Positions 9,001 through 17,335 of a DNA stretch of 64,000 bases are shown here, piece after piece. Below the pieces are notes generated by a model. That model saw only the letters and a list, made by a program, of their open reading frames with translations. It had not been told where the DNA came from and did no database searches. The position numbers and the translations under genes were made by a program. The stretch is from Flavitalea plasmicola (GTDB lineage: Bacteria > Bacteroidota > Bacteroidia > Chitinophagales > Chitinophagaceae): NCBI RefSeq assembly GCF_030546645.1, contig NZ_JAUOTO010000012.1, forward strand, positions 62,001 to 126,000, given 5' to 3'. Position 1 is the stretch's first letter. Each line of letters begins with the position of its first letter.

Positions 9001-9560
9001 GAGGCTTTACCACCGACACGCTGGCCGAAGACTGCGATCTTACGGTGCGGATCCTGCGCTGTGGTTATGTCATCGAGAATGACAATAGGGCCATTGCTAT
9101 GACAGAGGCGCCGGAGACCCTGAAGATGTTCCTGAAACAGCGTTTCCGCTGGAGCTATGGTGTCATGCAGACCTTCTGGAAGAACAGGGACGCTCTGCTC
9201 AACTGGAAATACAGATGGCTGGGCTGGGTGGCATTACCCAACATCCTGATCTTTCAATATATCATACCCTTTGTCATACCCCTGGCGGATTTTTTTATGC
9301 TCGTCGGGCTGCTGACAGGGAATGCGTCCAAGATCGCAGGCTATTACCTGGTGTTCATGCTGGTAGACCTGCTGGTGGCCTTGCTGGCTTTCAGCTTCGA
9401 GAAGGAGCGGTTGACGAAGCTGGTGTGGCTGATACCCCAGCGGCTGATCTGGCGCTGGCTGACCTGGTCCGTATTGTTCAGGGCCGTCCGGCGGGCGCTG
9501 AAAGGCGAATTGCAGCATTGGGGAGTGCTTAAACGTACCGGAAACGTCAAAGCCGCGTAA
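6027..9560 (+). CDS. GH18-like / polysaccharide deacetylase / GT2 synthase fusion
   Basis: A 1177-residue three-enzyme membrane protein. An N-terminal membrane segment lies at about residues 28-46. A GH18-type domain spans about 130-460 and retains Asp243 and Glu245 of the catalytic DxE. A NodB-type deacetylase at about 510-715 has TFDDGPD (Asp525, Asp526) and the metal-binding pair His576/His580. A second membrane segment near 755-780 precedes a processive GT2 domain (about 805-1045) with VSVIVPAYNEE, the DxD Asp890/Asp892, ED at 1001-1002 and QRFRW at 1038-1042. Further membrane helices follow. The combination corresponds to PgaC (synthase) plus PgaB (deacetylase and hydrolase) of poly-N-acetylglucosamine systems on one chain. 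It probably makes, exports and partly deacetylates a GlcNAc-type polymer; substrate identity is inferred. Confidence 0.9.
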   Translation: MTGNSTHSKRQIFQTSSPGRWQRWKWGGRLIVLLLLLGIVIFSIAVNRGYTPDLPRIKEQSQLYKKVLDTNRLLNKDNNLLKQYGGFRKYINEKVPYRSGAFPGQSRRDSDKSSIIQNFRIDTSFRSFTKFPTGIRAAFYVDWDAQSFLSLQEYISRINLVIPEWIFIDPTADTVFTTIDDRAWKVMKASGVKIMPILSNNFKEVFRGDAVHRIINDPVKKQRLINDVIKILEKNDFVGVNVDFEELQEKKNEPLVEFQRDLYNQLHARHLLVTQDVIPFNEDYNFKELSKYNDYVFLMAYDQYSDNTGPGPVSHQRWIEGAVDDAVKKIPMQKLILCLAAYGYDWKMGKEVSARTVSYQQALFTAKDNEAKIDFDNDSYNLHYEYEDDDSVRHQVQFTDAATVFNALRFATEYGIAGTAVWRLGDEDPRVWYFYDKDMQKNALGHFNFSEFSKVDAMANADFVDYEGSGEILDIIATPTNGRITPEVNTGEMLISEESYDTLPSRFVARKYGTNDSMKLVLTFDDGPDPNYTPKILDILSKYHVPATFFIVGINAENNIPIVKRIFKEGHEIGNHTFTHPNIAKVSQRRAILEMESTRLLIECITGHSTIMFRAPYNADFEPEKWEELIPVAIARTKNYLDIGESIDPLDWEPGTPADSIFDRIVQRKNDMTASGLSGNIILLHDAGGDDRSATVEALPRIIEYFQARKFKFTTVADILGKTKEEMMPPVPKSSGYFLLQINYYFAELGYWSGHILFSLFIVFMILSVGRVLLMAFIATREFIKEKKDAMTPFWSPDGKDAPLVSVIVPAYNEEVNAVSSVESLLLGDYPNFEIIFIDDGSNDNTYERVNNAFAGNPKVRVLYKPNGGKASALNYGIAQSAADYVICIDADTKLKKDAVSRLMEHFGERRGRSVKERRLVTDEGMTGLGVVGAVAGNVKVGNEVNLLTRWQSIEYISSQNFDRKAFAWLNAITVVPGAIGAFRKKAIEEAGGFTTDTLAEDCDLTVRILRCGYVIENDNRAIAMTEAPETLKMFLKQRFRWSYGVMQTFWKNRDALLNWKYRWLGWVALPNILIFQYIIPFVIPLADFFMLVGLLTGNASKIAGYYLVFMLVDLLVALLAFSFEKERLTKLVWLIPQRLIWRWLTWSVLFRAVRRALKGELQHWGVLKRTGNVKAA

Positions 9561-9660
9561 GAAGCTACAAGCCGCTAGCCGCAAGCTACAAGCCAGGACT
9601 TTATATATCTCTCCCAGCTTAAATAAGCTCACTGGCAGCTTGTAGCTTGTCGCTTGAAGC
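9561..9660. repeat. Intergenic AAGCTACAAGC repeats
   Basis: AAGCTACAAGC occurs at 9562-9572 and 9583-9593. Its inverted counterpart GCTTGTAGCTT lies at 9638-9648, followed by further GCTTG/AAGC words. The copies can fold into a hairpin between the synthase fusion and the pyruvate dehydrogenase E2 gene. This looks like a REP-type intergenic element; there is no coding potential. Confidence 0.6.
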
Positions 9661-9710
9661 TGTTGTTGATAAATTCCGTAATTTCACGGCTCAAATTTTA
9701 AGACTGCGTT

Positions 9711-11396
9711 ATGGCTGAAGTTATATTGATGCCCCGATTAAGTGATACGATGACCGAAGGGGTAATTGCCGCCTGGCATAAGAAAGTAGGGGATTCCGTT
9801 AAGAAAGGGGATCTTTTGGCTGAGGTAGAGACGGATAAGGCCACCATGGACCTGGAAAGTTATAAGGATGGTACGCTGCTGTTTGTAGGCACGGATAAGG
9901 GAGGTAAGGTACAGGTGAACGAATTGCTGGCCATCATCGGCGCTCCCGGTGAGGATATTTCCTCCCTGGTAAAAGGCGGAGGGGCGACGACAGCTCCGGC
10001 GGCTGAACAGAAGGCCGCTCCGGCTCAGGCCGCAGCTCCCGCACCAACTGCGGCCCCCGCAAGCGCTCCCGCAGCGCCGGCCGCCCAGGCAGAGGACATC
10101 TCAAAATTAGAAGGCGTCATCCTCATGCCCCGCCTCAGCGATACCATGACCGAAGGCGTGATAGCCGACTGGCATAAGAAGGTAGGGGACACCGTTAAAA
10201 AGGGTGAGGTGCTTGCCGACATCGAGACCGACAAGGCCACGATGGAGCTGGAAAGCTATAAGGATGGAAAACTATTGCATATAGGCGCCCAGAAAGGAGA
10301 AAAGATCGCCGTCAACGATCTGCTGGCTGTCATCGGTGATGAATCCAAGGTAGACCTGCAAAAGATTGTCGCCGCCGCCAAAAATAAAGGTGTTGCAGCG
10401 CCAGTCGCAGCCGGAACGGCGCAGCCTGCCGCCGCAGCTGCACCGGCCTCTGTCGCCAATGGAGCCGCCCCCGCTGCAGGAGGAATGTCCGTAAGCGCGG
10501 ATGGTCGCATAAAAGCTTCTCCCCTGGCCAAGAAGCTGGCGGCCGAAAAAGGCATCGACATCACCCAGGTCGCCGGCAGTGGCGACAACGGACGCATCGT
10601 AAAAAAGGACGTGGACAGTTTTGTCCCCGGCAAAGCCACAGCGCCCGCAGCACAGACATCACAACCAGCAGCCGCCACCGCCAAATCCGCTATACCCGCC
10701 GCCCCGCTGGGCCAGGTAAGCTTCGACGACGTGCCTGTATCGCAGATGCGTAAGGTCATCGCCAAACGCCTGGCGGAAAGTAAATTCTCTGCTCCCCACT
10801 TCTACGTCACCATGGCCATCGATATGGACAAGGCAGTGGAAAGCCGGGCTAAGCTGAACGAAGTTTCTCCCGTTAAAATATCTTTCAACGACCTCGTGCT
10901 GAAAGCCGCCTCCGTTGCATTGAAACAGCATCCCGCCGTCAACAGCAGCTGGATGGGCGATAAGATCCGGGTCAACCACCACGTCAACATCGGCGTTGCA
11001 GTGGCCATCGAAGACGGGCTGCTGGTGCCCGTGGTACGTTTTGCCGATACGAAATCATTGTCACAGATAGCCACGGAAGTAAAGGATCTTGCGCAAAGGG
11101 CCAAGGCCAAGAAGCTGCAGCCGTCCGAATGGGAGGGCAGCACCTTCACCATTTCCAACATGGGCATGTTCGGCGTGGATGAGTTCACCGCGATCATCAA
11201 TCCGCCGGACGCTTGTATCCTGGCCGTAAGCGCCATACAGCAGGTGCCTGTGGTAAAGAACGGCGCCATCGTCCCGGGAAATATTATGAAGCTGACCCTC
11301 AGCTGTGACCACCGCGTGGTAGACGGAGCTACGGGTTCGGCCTTCCTCCAGACCTTGAAGACGTTGCTGGAAGAGCCGCTTAGAATGATGCTATAG
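9711..11396 (+). CDS. pdhC: Dihydrolipoamide acetyltransferase (E2) of pyruvate dehydrogenase
   Basis: A 561-residue E2 core subunit that transfers acetyl groups from lipoyl-lysine to CoA. Two lipoyl domains occupy about residues 3-80 and 136-213, each with the ETDKA lipoylation motif (Lys43 and Lys175). They are near-duplicates, and Ala/Pro linkers separate the domains. A peripheral-subunit-binding domain lies at about 263-300 (KASPLAKKLAAEKGID). The catalytic domain ends with SCDHRVVDG, giving His534 and Asp538. The acetyl rather than succinyl assignment rests on overall resemblance to bacterial pdhC with its MPRLSDTMTEG opening. No E1 or E3 gene is adjacent. A strong terminator follows. 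Confidence 0.93.
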   Translation: MAEVILMPRLSDTMTEGVIAAWHKKVGDSVKKGDLLAEVETDKATMDLESYKDGTLLFVGTDKGGKVQVNELLAIIGAPGEDISSLVKGGGATTAPAAEQKAAPAQAAAPAPTAAPASAPAAPAAQAEDISKLEGVILMPRLSDTMTEGVIADWHKKVGDTVKKGEVLADIETDKATMELESYKDGKLLHIGAQKGEKIAVNDLLAVIGDESKVDLQKIVAAAKNKGVAAPVAAGTAQPAAAAAPASVANGAAPAAGGMSVSADGRIKASPLAKKLAAEKGIDITQVAGSGDNGRIVKKDVDSFVPGKATAPAAQTSQPAAATAKSAIPAAPLGQVSFDDVPVSQMRKVIAKRLAESKFSAPHFYVTMAIDMDKAVESRAKLNEVSPVKISFNDLVLKAASVALKQHPAVNSSWMGDKIRVNHHVNIGVAVAIEDGLLVPVVRFADTKSLSQIATEVKDLAQRAKAKKLQPSEWEGSTFTISNMGMFGVDEFTAIINPPDACILAVSAIQQVPVVKNGAIVPGNIMKLTLSCDHRVVDGATGSAFLQTLKTLLEEPLRMML

Positions 11397-11439
11397 GCTG
11401 GTGAGGGCTTATTTAAACCCTCATGGACTAAAATAATAG

Positions 11440-11470
11440 AGGGAGCTCATAGAAATGAGCTCCCTTTTTT
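11440..11470 (+). terminator. Intrinsic terminator after pdhC
   Basis: An 11-bp perfect stem, AGGGAGCTCAT (11440-11450) with ATGAGCTCCCT (11455-11465), a 4-nt loop, and a run of T. Confidence 0.9.
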
Positions 11471-11942
11471 AAACCTTATCCTTTAAGGCACACGTGTAAA
11501 CACACCGGCCCTTCAGAACTGTGTCCTTGCTATTCCAACCAAACTTTAAAAGTCTTAATTATTTATAAATCAGGAATTGACCTACGAATCAGAGTGGGCA
11601 AGCTTGAATCACCTGCCTTGCGAATCTCTCTATATTTCCGGCCCCGGACCAACCTTAAAAGCCTTAACCAGGAGGTTGTTTTCTCTGTCCTTAGCCGTTG
11701 ACAGAACAAATATAGTGCGGCCTTTTTAGACCACAAAATTTTTTTATGTTGAATTTGAGAAAAAGTTAAAAAATCTCCCAAAAAAGGCCTCCAGTCACCC
11801 AGATTAGGTCATCCCAAATGAAATGCTTACCTTTGCATGCGTTATTATTCCTTTCTATCAGCTTTCGTGACAACCTTCGTGTAAACTCCTGAAGGATATT
11901 GATGAGTAGACAGGTCCTTTTTTCAATTTAAATGTTTTTCAA
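11471..11942. other. Gene-free interval with helicase promoter and leader
   Basis: About 470 bp without a convincing gene. It contains two related short words, ACTTTAAAAGTCTTAA (11543-11558) and CCTTAAAAGCCTTAA (11653-11667). It also holds a good promoter box, TACCTTTG, at 11828-11835. From there a leader of about 100 nt runs to the helicase start, with a weak CCTTC/GAAGG stem near 11873-11895. A 72-codon minus-strand reading frame (11563-11781) has no family signature and is not called. Confidence 0.5.
11828..11835 (+). promoter_or_regulatory. -7 promoter box of the DEAD-box helicase gene
   Basis: TACCTTTG is an exact TAnnTTTG match. No clear TTTG is seen 19-20 bp upstream. It implies a roughly 100-nt untranslated leader, as is common for cold-inducible RNA helicase genes; the cold link is inference. 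Confidence 0.45.
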
Positions 11943-13670
11943 TTGTCTTTTCAAGATTTAAAGCTCATAGAGCCTTTACTAAAGGCTGTACAGGAGGAGG
12001 GTTATACTACGCCGACTCCTATCCAGGCACAAGCAATACCTATCATCCTTGAACGAAAAGACCTGCTGGGCTGCGCCCAGACAGGTACGGGCAAGACAGC
12101 AGCTTTTGCCATCCCCATGCTGCAGCTCCTCTGCGAGGATGCCGCCGGCGTCAAACAGGACACAGGCCTCCGGGCACAGCGTCCTATAAAAGCATTGATC
12201 CTCACTCCCACCCGCGAGCTGGCCATCCAGATCGGGGACAGCTTTGCCGCTTATGGCAGGCATACGGGAATGGAGCATCTGGTCATTTTCGGCGGCGTTC
12301 CGCAGCAATCCCAGGTACAGGCGCTCCGCAGGGGGATCGATATCCTCGTGGCCACGCCCGGCCGCCTGCTGGACCTGATGGAACAGCGGCATATCAATTT
12401 GAAGGACATCGCCTTCTTCGTACTCGACGAGGCGGACAGGATGCTGGACATGGGTTTCGTCCACGACGTGAAAAAGATCATCGCCCGTCTGCCCCAGAAA
12501 AGGCAGTCCCTGTTCTTTTCCGCCACCATGCCGCCGGAGATCCAGAAGCTTTCGGCTTCGATCCTGGTCAATCCTTCCAAAGTTGAAGTGACACCGGTCT
12601 CTTCCACCGCGGAAACCATTCAGCAATCCATGTACTTTGTCGATAAGAAAGACAAACGGTCATTATTACTGCATATCCTGAAGACGCAACCCATCGCCAC
12701 GGCGCTTGTCTTCACCCGCACCAAACATGGCGCGGATAAAGTTGCCCAGGGCCTCACCCGCGCGGGTATCCGCGCCGAGGCTATTCACGGCAACAAATCG
12801 CAGAATGCCCGTCAACGTGCGCTCCTGAATTTCAAGACACGCCAGACAAGGATCCTCGTAGCCACGGATATCGCCGCCAGGGGCATCGACATTGACGAGC
12901 TGACGCATGTCATCAACTTCGAATTACCCAACGTACCGGAGACCTATGTGCATCGCATCGGCAGAACGGGTCGTGCAGGCGCCAGCGGTATCGCCCTATC
13001 TTTCTGTGACGCCGAGGAAAAAGAATTTCTCCGCGACATCGAAAAGCTCATCGGTCTGAAAGTGCCCGTAGTGGAAGATCATCCGCATCCCCTGGGTAAC
13101 TACACCGTCGCCAGGACAGTTGAAGCGTCCGTTCAGGGAGCAGGCAACCGCAACGGTGGCAGCAGAGGTCGTCAAAACAACGGCAATGGGAACAATGGCC
13201 GCCAGCATAGCGATCGCTCAAACAACGGCCGTCGGGACGGTCGCAGCAATGTAGCACCCGCCGGACGCAACGGCAGGCCGCAAAGACCCGGGCAGGACGT
13301 CATCCGCAAAGGCGCCGTCTCTTCCCTTGCAGAGCTCGAGGCGCTGGAAAGCCAGCCCCAGCAGCCTGTACAAAAGAATATTGATCAGCAGGCGGATCAT
13401 AACAAACGGGAACTCAGAAGAGAGCCGCAGCAGCTGGACCCTTCCAAACGCGAAGCAAGGAGAGAACCCCTGCAACTGGATCTCAACAAACGTGAGCCTA
13501 AAAGAGAACCCCAGCAGCCGGACCTCAGCAAGCGCGAACCCAAAAGAGAACCGCAGCAACGCGAACCCGTCAAACGGGAACCACAGCAGCCGGCCCGCAC
13601 GGCAGAAGAGCAGAAGAATTTTCTTGCCAACCTGAAGCTCAACCAGAGCGAAGGGGACGAGAAATGGTAA
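11943..13670 (+). CDS. DEAD-box RNA helicase, RhlE-like
   Basis: A 575-residue ATP-dependent RNA helicase. Motifs in order are the Q-motif ([10 protein letters not shown]), Walker [15 protein letters not shown], the DEAD box [16 protein letters not shown], and in the second domain ARGIDI and [10 protein letters not shown]. The start is TTG at 11943, because the conserved SFQDL opening begins there and no in-frame ATG or GTG lies between it and an upstream stop at 11907. The C-terminal 200 residues are low-complexity: an Asn/Gly/Arg-rich stretch, then four 14-residue basic repeats (KRE-x-x-REPQQ). Such tails usually bind RNA non-specifically. Likely roles are ribosome assembly or RNA decay. 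Confidence 0.94.
   Translation: MSFQDLKLIEPLLKAVQEEGYTTPTPIQAQAIPIILERKDLLGCAQTGTGKTAAFAIPMLQLLCEDAAGVKQDTGLRAQRPIKALILTPTRELAIQIGDSFAAYGRHTGMEHLVIFGGVPQQSQVQALRRGIDILVATPGRLLDLMEQRHINLKDIAFFVLDEADRMLDMGFVHDVKKIIARLPQKRQSLFFSATMPPEIQKLSASILVNPSKVEVTPVSSTAETIQQSMYFVDKKDKRSLLLHILKTQPIATALVFTRTKHGADKVAQGLTRAGIRAEAIHGNKSQNARQRALLNFKTRQTRILVATDIAARGIDIDELTHVINFELPNVPETYVHRIGRTGRAGASGIALSFCDAEEKEFLRDIEKLIGLKVPVVEDHPHPLGNYTVARTVEASVQGAGNRNGGSRGRQNNGNGNNGRQHSDRSNNGRRDGRSNVAPAGRNGRPQRPGQDVIRKGAVSSLAELEALESQPQQPVQKNIDQQADHNKRELRREPQQLDPSKREARREPLQLDLNKREPKREPQQPDLSKREPKREPQQREPVKREPQQPARTAEEQKNFLANLKLNQSEGDEKW
13404..13589 (+). repeat. In-frame 42-bp tandem repeat in the helicase tail
   Basis: Four consecutive 14-codon units from 13404 encode variants of KRExxREPQQxDxS, followed by a partial fifth unit. 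The copies have diverged in sequence but keep the phase. Confidence 0.8.
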
Positions 13671-13689
13671 TATCTTAAAAAAGGAATTT

Positions 13690-13721
13690 AAAAAGACCGG
13701 CAAATGCCGGTCTTTTTTTTT
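13690..13721 (+). terminator. Intrinsic terminator after the helicase gene
   Basis: AAAAAGACCGGC pairs with GCCGGTCTTTTT around an AAAT loop, followed by T residues. It separates the helicase from the chitinase-polyketide cluster. Confidence 0.9.
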
Positions 13722-13736
13722 GCGTACATTGTAGTC

Positions 13737-14546
13737 ATGTACGCACTTTCCTTCATCCTCCTGCTATCGCTGGCCCCCTTCGGCGACAGCCGGCCATCTG
13801 CCGGTGAAGGGCTCGCATCCCTGCTCACGCGCCAACAGTATGAGCAATTATTTCCTCATCACCACCCCATCTATACTTACGAAGCCCTTATCAAGGCCGC
13901 CGCAACCTTTCCCGCCTTTGCGGGAGAAGGCACGAGAGAAATCCGGCTTCGGGAGCTGGCCGCCTTTTTTGCCCATGCCGCTCACGAGACTACCAGTGGA
14001 TGGTCTGGCGCAAAGGGAGGCCCCTATTCCTGGGGATTGGTCTACACAGACGAACAGGCCTGCCTGGACGGGCATTGTACCCAATACAACACAGGCGGGA
14101 CCAGCCCCTATAAGCCCGTGGCCGGCAAATCATACTATGGCAGAGGCCCACTGCAGCTGACCTATGCCTACAACTATGGCCTGGCAGGCCAGGAACTGGG
14201 CTTGCCGCTGCTGGAAAATCCCGAAATGGTCGGCAAGGATGGAGCCGTCGCTTTCCGGACAGCCCTCTGGTTCTGGATGAAAGCCCAGACGCCAAAACCT
14301 TCCTGTCACGATGTGATCTGCGGCAAATGGCAGCCCACCGCCGCCGACCGCGCCGCCCGGCGTACGCCCGGTTTCGGCATGACCATCAACATCATCAATG
14401 GCGGCGTCGAATGCAGGACAGAGACCCCTGCAGGCAAAGACGCAAGACAGGAAAGAATAGGATTCTACCGGCATTTCGCCGTATTGCTAAAAGTCTCCGT
14501 AGAAAAAGATTGCGATTGCAAAGGCATGGGGACATATGGAAATTAA
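13737..14546 (+). CDS. Secreted GH19 chitinase
   Basis: A 269-residue protein starting at the ATG at 13737, just before a hydrophobic signal peptide; an upstream in-frame ATG at 13704 lies inside the terminator and is rejected. GH19 hallmarks are [13 protein letters not shown], with the catalytic acid Glu84, and [16 protein letters not shown]. Cysteines in the C-terminal half fit disulfides of an exported enzyme. It hydrolyses beta-1,4-GlcNAc chains by inversion, acting on chitin or fungal walls. Only 2 nt separate its stop from the UbiA start, so it is co-transcribed with a lipid/polyketide cluster. I see no carbohydrate-binding module and no type IX secretion C-terminal domain. Confidence 0.92.
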   Translation: MYALSFILLLSLAPFGDSRPSAGEGLASLLTRQQYEQLFPHHHPIYTYEALIKAAATFPAFAGEGTREIRLRELAAFFAHAAHETTSGWSGAKGGPYSWGLVYTDEQACLDGHCTQYNTGGTSPYKPVAGKSYYGRGPLQLTYAYNYGLAGQELGLPLLENPEMVGKDGAVAFRTALWFWMKAQTPKPSCHDVICGKWQPTAADRAARRTPGFGMTINIINGGVECRTETPAGKDARQERIGFYRHFAVLLKVSVEKDCDCKGMGTYGN

Positions 14547-14548
14547 TT

Positions 14549-15406
14549 ATGTACAAGAGCACCTTACAGCTACTGCGTTTTCACTTCTCCTTTTTCCTGA
14601 TGCCCGTGTATTGGTTTGCCCTCAGCCAGGTACTGGAAAGGGATTGGCCCCGCGCACTGCTGATCTTCTTTATCCTGCATGTGCTGGTCTACCCCGCCAG
14701 CAACGGATACAACAGCTATATGGACAGGGACACCAGCCCCATCGGCGGACTGGAACATCCTCCCGCCCCCACTCCCCAGCTCTTTCGCATCACAGTCGCC
14801 ATGGATCTCCTGGCCCTCCTGCTCGGCATCCTGATCAGCCCCACCTTCATCGCGGGACTGGCCATCTATATCCTGGCTTCAAGGGCTTATAGCTACCGGC
14901 GGATACGTTTGAAACGACTGCCTGTCATCGGTTATCTTACCGTCATCATCTGCCAGGGCGCGTTGGTATTTTTCATCGTATACCATGGAAGTCATGTGCG
15001 GAGAACCTTCGATGTGCCCCCGGAGGCGATGATCATAAGCTCTTTGCTTATCGGAGGGTTTTACCCCCTCACACAGATATATCAACATGAGGCTGACAGA
15101 AAAGATGGCGTAAGAACGATCAGCATGCTGCTGGGCCTGCGGGGAAGCTTTATTTTTACCGCAACGATCTACACCGTGGCCATGCTCCTGATGACCGGGT
15201 ATTTCTTTGTAACCCTTCAGATAAGAGAATTTTATGTGCTGGCAACCTGCATGCTGCCTATCCTCGTTTATTTTTTTATATGGGCCGGGAAAGTATGGAA
15301 AGATCCGGGAAAGGCTGATTTTGCCAACACGATGCGTATGAACCTGCTGGCGTCCCTATGCACCAACGCCGGTTTTATCGCCGTGTTGATCATGGGTTCA
15401 GCGTAA
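14549..15406 (+). CDS. UbiA-family prenyltransferase
   Basis: A 285-residue integral membrane protein with about eight to nine hydrophobic helices. The first Asp-rich motif is NSYMDRD (Asn55, Asp59, Asp61). The second lies around YQHEADRKDG (Asp183, Asp186). These bind the Mg-diphosphate of an isoprenyl donor in UbiA enzymes. The start is the ATG at 14549; a longer reading frame from 14327 overlaps the chitinase in another frame and is rejected. Its position directly before a type III polyketide synthase suggests that it prenylates the polyketide's aromatic ring. A quinone or carotenoid role is the alternative. The acceptor and chain length cannot be read from the sequence. Confidence 0.88.
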   Translation: MYKSTLQLLRFHFSFFLMPVYWFALSQVLERDWPRALLIFFILHVLVYPASNGYNSYMDRDTSPIGGLEHPPAPTPQLFRITVAMDLLALLLGILISPTFIAGLAIYILASRAYSYRRIRLKRLPVIGYLTVIICQGALVFFIVYHGSHVRRTFDVPPEAMIISSLLIGGFYPLTQIYQHEADRKDGVRTISMLLGLRGSFIFTATIYTVAMLLMTGYFFVTLQIREFYVLATCMLPILVYFFIWAGKVWKDPGKADFANTMRMNLLASLCTNAGFIAVLIMGSA

Positions 15407-15463
15407 TGGCACAATCTTGGCAATCATTTGATCCGTATATAGTAGCTTAAAACCTCCTTTATT

Positions 15464-16555
15464 TTGAGCAAAATAGTCTCTATCGGTACGGCAGTCCCGG
15501 CCTATGCACATCGGCAGCAGGAGATCCTCTCATTTATGCAGCGGATCTATGCCATGAATGAAGCAGGCAACAGGAAACTTCAATTCCTTTATCACCAGAG
15601 CGGCATCGACATTCGGTATTCCGTCATCAGCGACTATACCAGGCCCGCCCGGGAATGGCAGTTTTACCCGGCCACGGAGAACCTGGAGCCTTTTCCTTCA
15701 TTGGAGGCAAGGATGCAGTGGTATGGGAAGTATGCGGCGCCCCTTTCCCTGGAAGCAATCCGGAAATGCCTGGATGGCAGGCTCGACCCGCAAGAGGTCA
15801 CTCATCTCATTACCGTGAGCTGCACCGGCATGAGCGCCCCTGGCCTGGACCTGGAGATCGTCGCCTCGTTGGGTTTGCCCAATACCGTTTTTCGTACTTC
15901 AGTCAATTTCATGGGGTGCTATGCGGCTATCCATGCCCTAAAGCTGGCCGATGCGCTGTGCAACAGCGGCGCAGCTGCGAAAATACTGGTGGTATGTACG
16001 GAACTGTGCACCCTGCATTTCCAGCGGGAACCCACGATGAACAACCTTTTGTCCAGCCTTTTATTTTCGGATGGCTCGGCTGCCGTACTCGTGACCAAAG
16101 ACGACGATCCGGCACAAGGCATCCATATTGACGGCTTTTATTCGGAGATCATGCCCCAGGGGAAAAAGGACATGTCCTGGCAGCTGTCTTCCACAGGATT
16201 CCAGATGGGGCTGAGCAGCTATGTCCCGGAACTGATCGAAGAAGACTTCGCGGGGCTGGTAAGCCATGCACTGGAAAAACACCATATCCCGCGGAAGAGC
16301 GTGAGTCACTGGTGTATCCATCCGGGGGGCAAAAAGATCCTGGAAGCCATTTATAAAAGCATGCATTTCACCAACGGTCACCTGGACACCTCCTTCCAGG
16401 TACTAAAAGAATACGGGAACATGTCTTCTGCCACGATCTTGTTTGTATTGGAGCGTATGCTGTCGTCTTTCGACTATGGTACACCGAATGTGGTGTTCGG
16501 AGCCGCTTTCGGTCCTGGACTCACCATGGAAAGCTTTATAGCCAGTACGCGCTAA
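15464..16555 (+). CDS. Type III polyketide synthase (chalcone/alkylresorcinol synthase family)
   Basis: A 363-residue homodimeric ketosynthase that extends an acyl-CoA starter with malonyl-CoA on one active-site cysteine. The catalytic triad is present: Cys120 in VSCTGMSAPG, His286 in CIHPGG and Asn319 in YGNMSSA. The GFGPG-like loop appears as AAFGPGLT near the C-terminus. The start is TTG at 15464, since the conserved KIVSIGTAVP opening follows immediately and the first internal ATG would remove it. With the downstream methyltransferase and FAD enzyme it mirrors the srsA-srsB-srsC phenolic lipid genes of Streptomyces griseus, plus an added prenyltransferase. The product is likely an alkylresorcinol, alkylpyrone or derived quinone; this is inference. 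Confidence 0.93.
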   Translation: MSKIVSIGTAVPAYAHRQQEILSFMQRIYAMNEAGNRKLQFLYHQSGIDIRYSVISDYTRPAREWQFYPATENLEPFPSLEARMQWYGKYAAPLSLEAIRKCLDGRLDPQEVTHLITVSCTGMSAPGLDLEIVASLGLPNTVFRTSVNFMGCYAAIHALKLADALCNSGAAAKILVVCTELCTLHFQREPTMNNLLSSLLFSDGSAAVLVTKDDDPAQGIHIDGFYSEIMPQGKKDMSWQLSSTGFQMGLSSYVPELIEEDFAGLVSHALEKHHIPRKSVSHWCIHPGGKKILEAIYKSMHFTNGHLDTSFQVLKEYGNMSSATILFVLERMLSSFDYGTPNVVFGAAFGPGLTMESFIASTR

Positions 16556-16627
16556 TCTTAACACCTTTTTAGCGGACGATCCATTTATCCTTCGTATTTT
16601 GTTCAACGTTGTTACCCCATTAATCGC

Positions 16628-17335
16628 ATGACCATAGATCTGTCAAAGAGAAGTTATCAGAAGGAATTGCTGGACAGGGACGATATACCTTTTGAAGATA
16701 TCCGGCGGAATATGTTTGAGCTGGATGTCATCAACACCTGGCTGGGCGGTCATGCCATCAGTGTCAGCGGGTTGCGGCAGCTGCTCGCCGGCAGAAAGGA
16801 TGTTAGCATCTGTGAGATAGGGTGCGGTGGCGGAGACAACCTGCGCGCGCTGGTACGCTGGTGCCGCAGGAAGCATATACGCTTACGCGTCACCGGTATT
16901 GACCACAATGCTCACTGCATAGAGGTGGCGAAGGAAGGATGGAAGGACGGGGAAGCACGGTGGATACATTCCGATTACCGCCACATTACTTTCGGCAGGG
17001 AGAAGCCGGATATTATTTTCTCTTCCTTGTTCTGTCACCATTTTACGGACGACGAGCTGGTGTTCCAATTGAAATGGATGGAGGCGAATACGGGAGTTGG
17101 ATGGTTTATCAATGACCTGCACCGGCATTACCTGGCTTACCAGTCCATCCGATGGCTGACGAAATGGTTCTCCGGATCCTATTTGGTGAAAAACGATGCT
17201 CCACTCTCCGTATTGAGAGGCTTTACCCGCAGGGAATGGCGGGAATTGCTCCGCCTTGCAGGTATCGACGGTTTCAGGATCCAATGGAAGTGGGCATTCC
17301 GATGGCTGATAAGCAAAAGTTTTTTAGTTGAATAG
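16628..17335 (+). CDS. Class I SAM-dependent methyltransferase of the polyketide cluster
   Basis: A 235-residue protein with a Rossmann SAM-binding motif I, ICEIGCGGGDN (about residues 59-69), followed by the acidic motif TGIDHN after the second strand. It belongs to the broad methyltransferase-25/UbiE-like group. It overlaps the next gene by 8 bp, which indicates coupled translation with the FAD enzyme. By context it probably O- or C-methylates the aromatic polyketide made upstream. The acceptor cannot be determined from the sequence. Confidence 0.85.
   Translation: MTIDLSKRSYQKELLDRDDIPFEDIRRNMFELDVINTWLGGHAISVSGLRQLLAGRKDVSICEIGCGGGDNLRALVRWCRRKHIRLRVTGIDHNAHCIEVAKEGWKDGEARWIHSDYRHITFGREKPDIIFSSLFCHHFTDDELVFQLKWMEANTGVGWFINDLHRHYLAYQSIRWLTKWFSGSYLVKNDAPLSVLRGFTRREWRELLRLAGIDGFRIQWKWAFRWLISKSFLVE

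Noticed and set aside
11563-11781. 72-codon minus-strand frame in the gap before the helicase
   Set aside because: Low-complexity basic composition, no ribosome binding site or promoter, and no family signature; could be random in AT-rich DNA.
14327-14548. N-terminal extension of the UbiA gene
   Set aside because: It would overlap the chitinase in another frame and adds an Arg/His-rich peptide unlike any UbiA protein; the ATG at 14549 fits.
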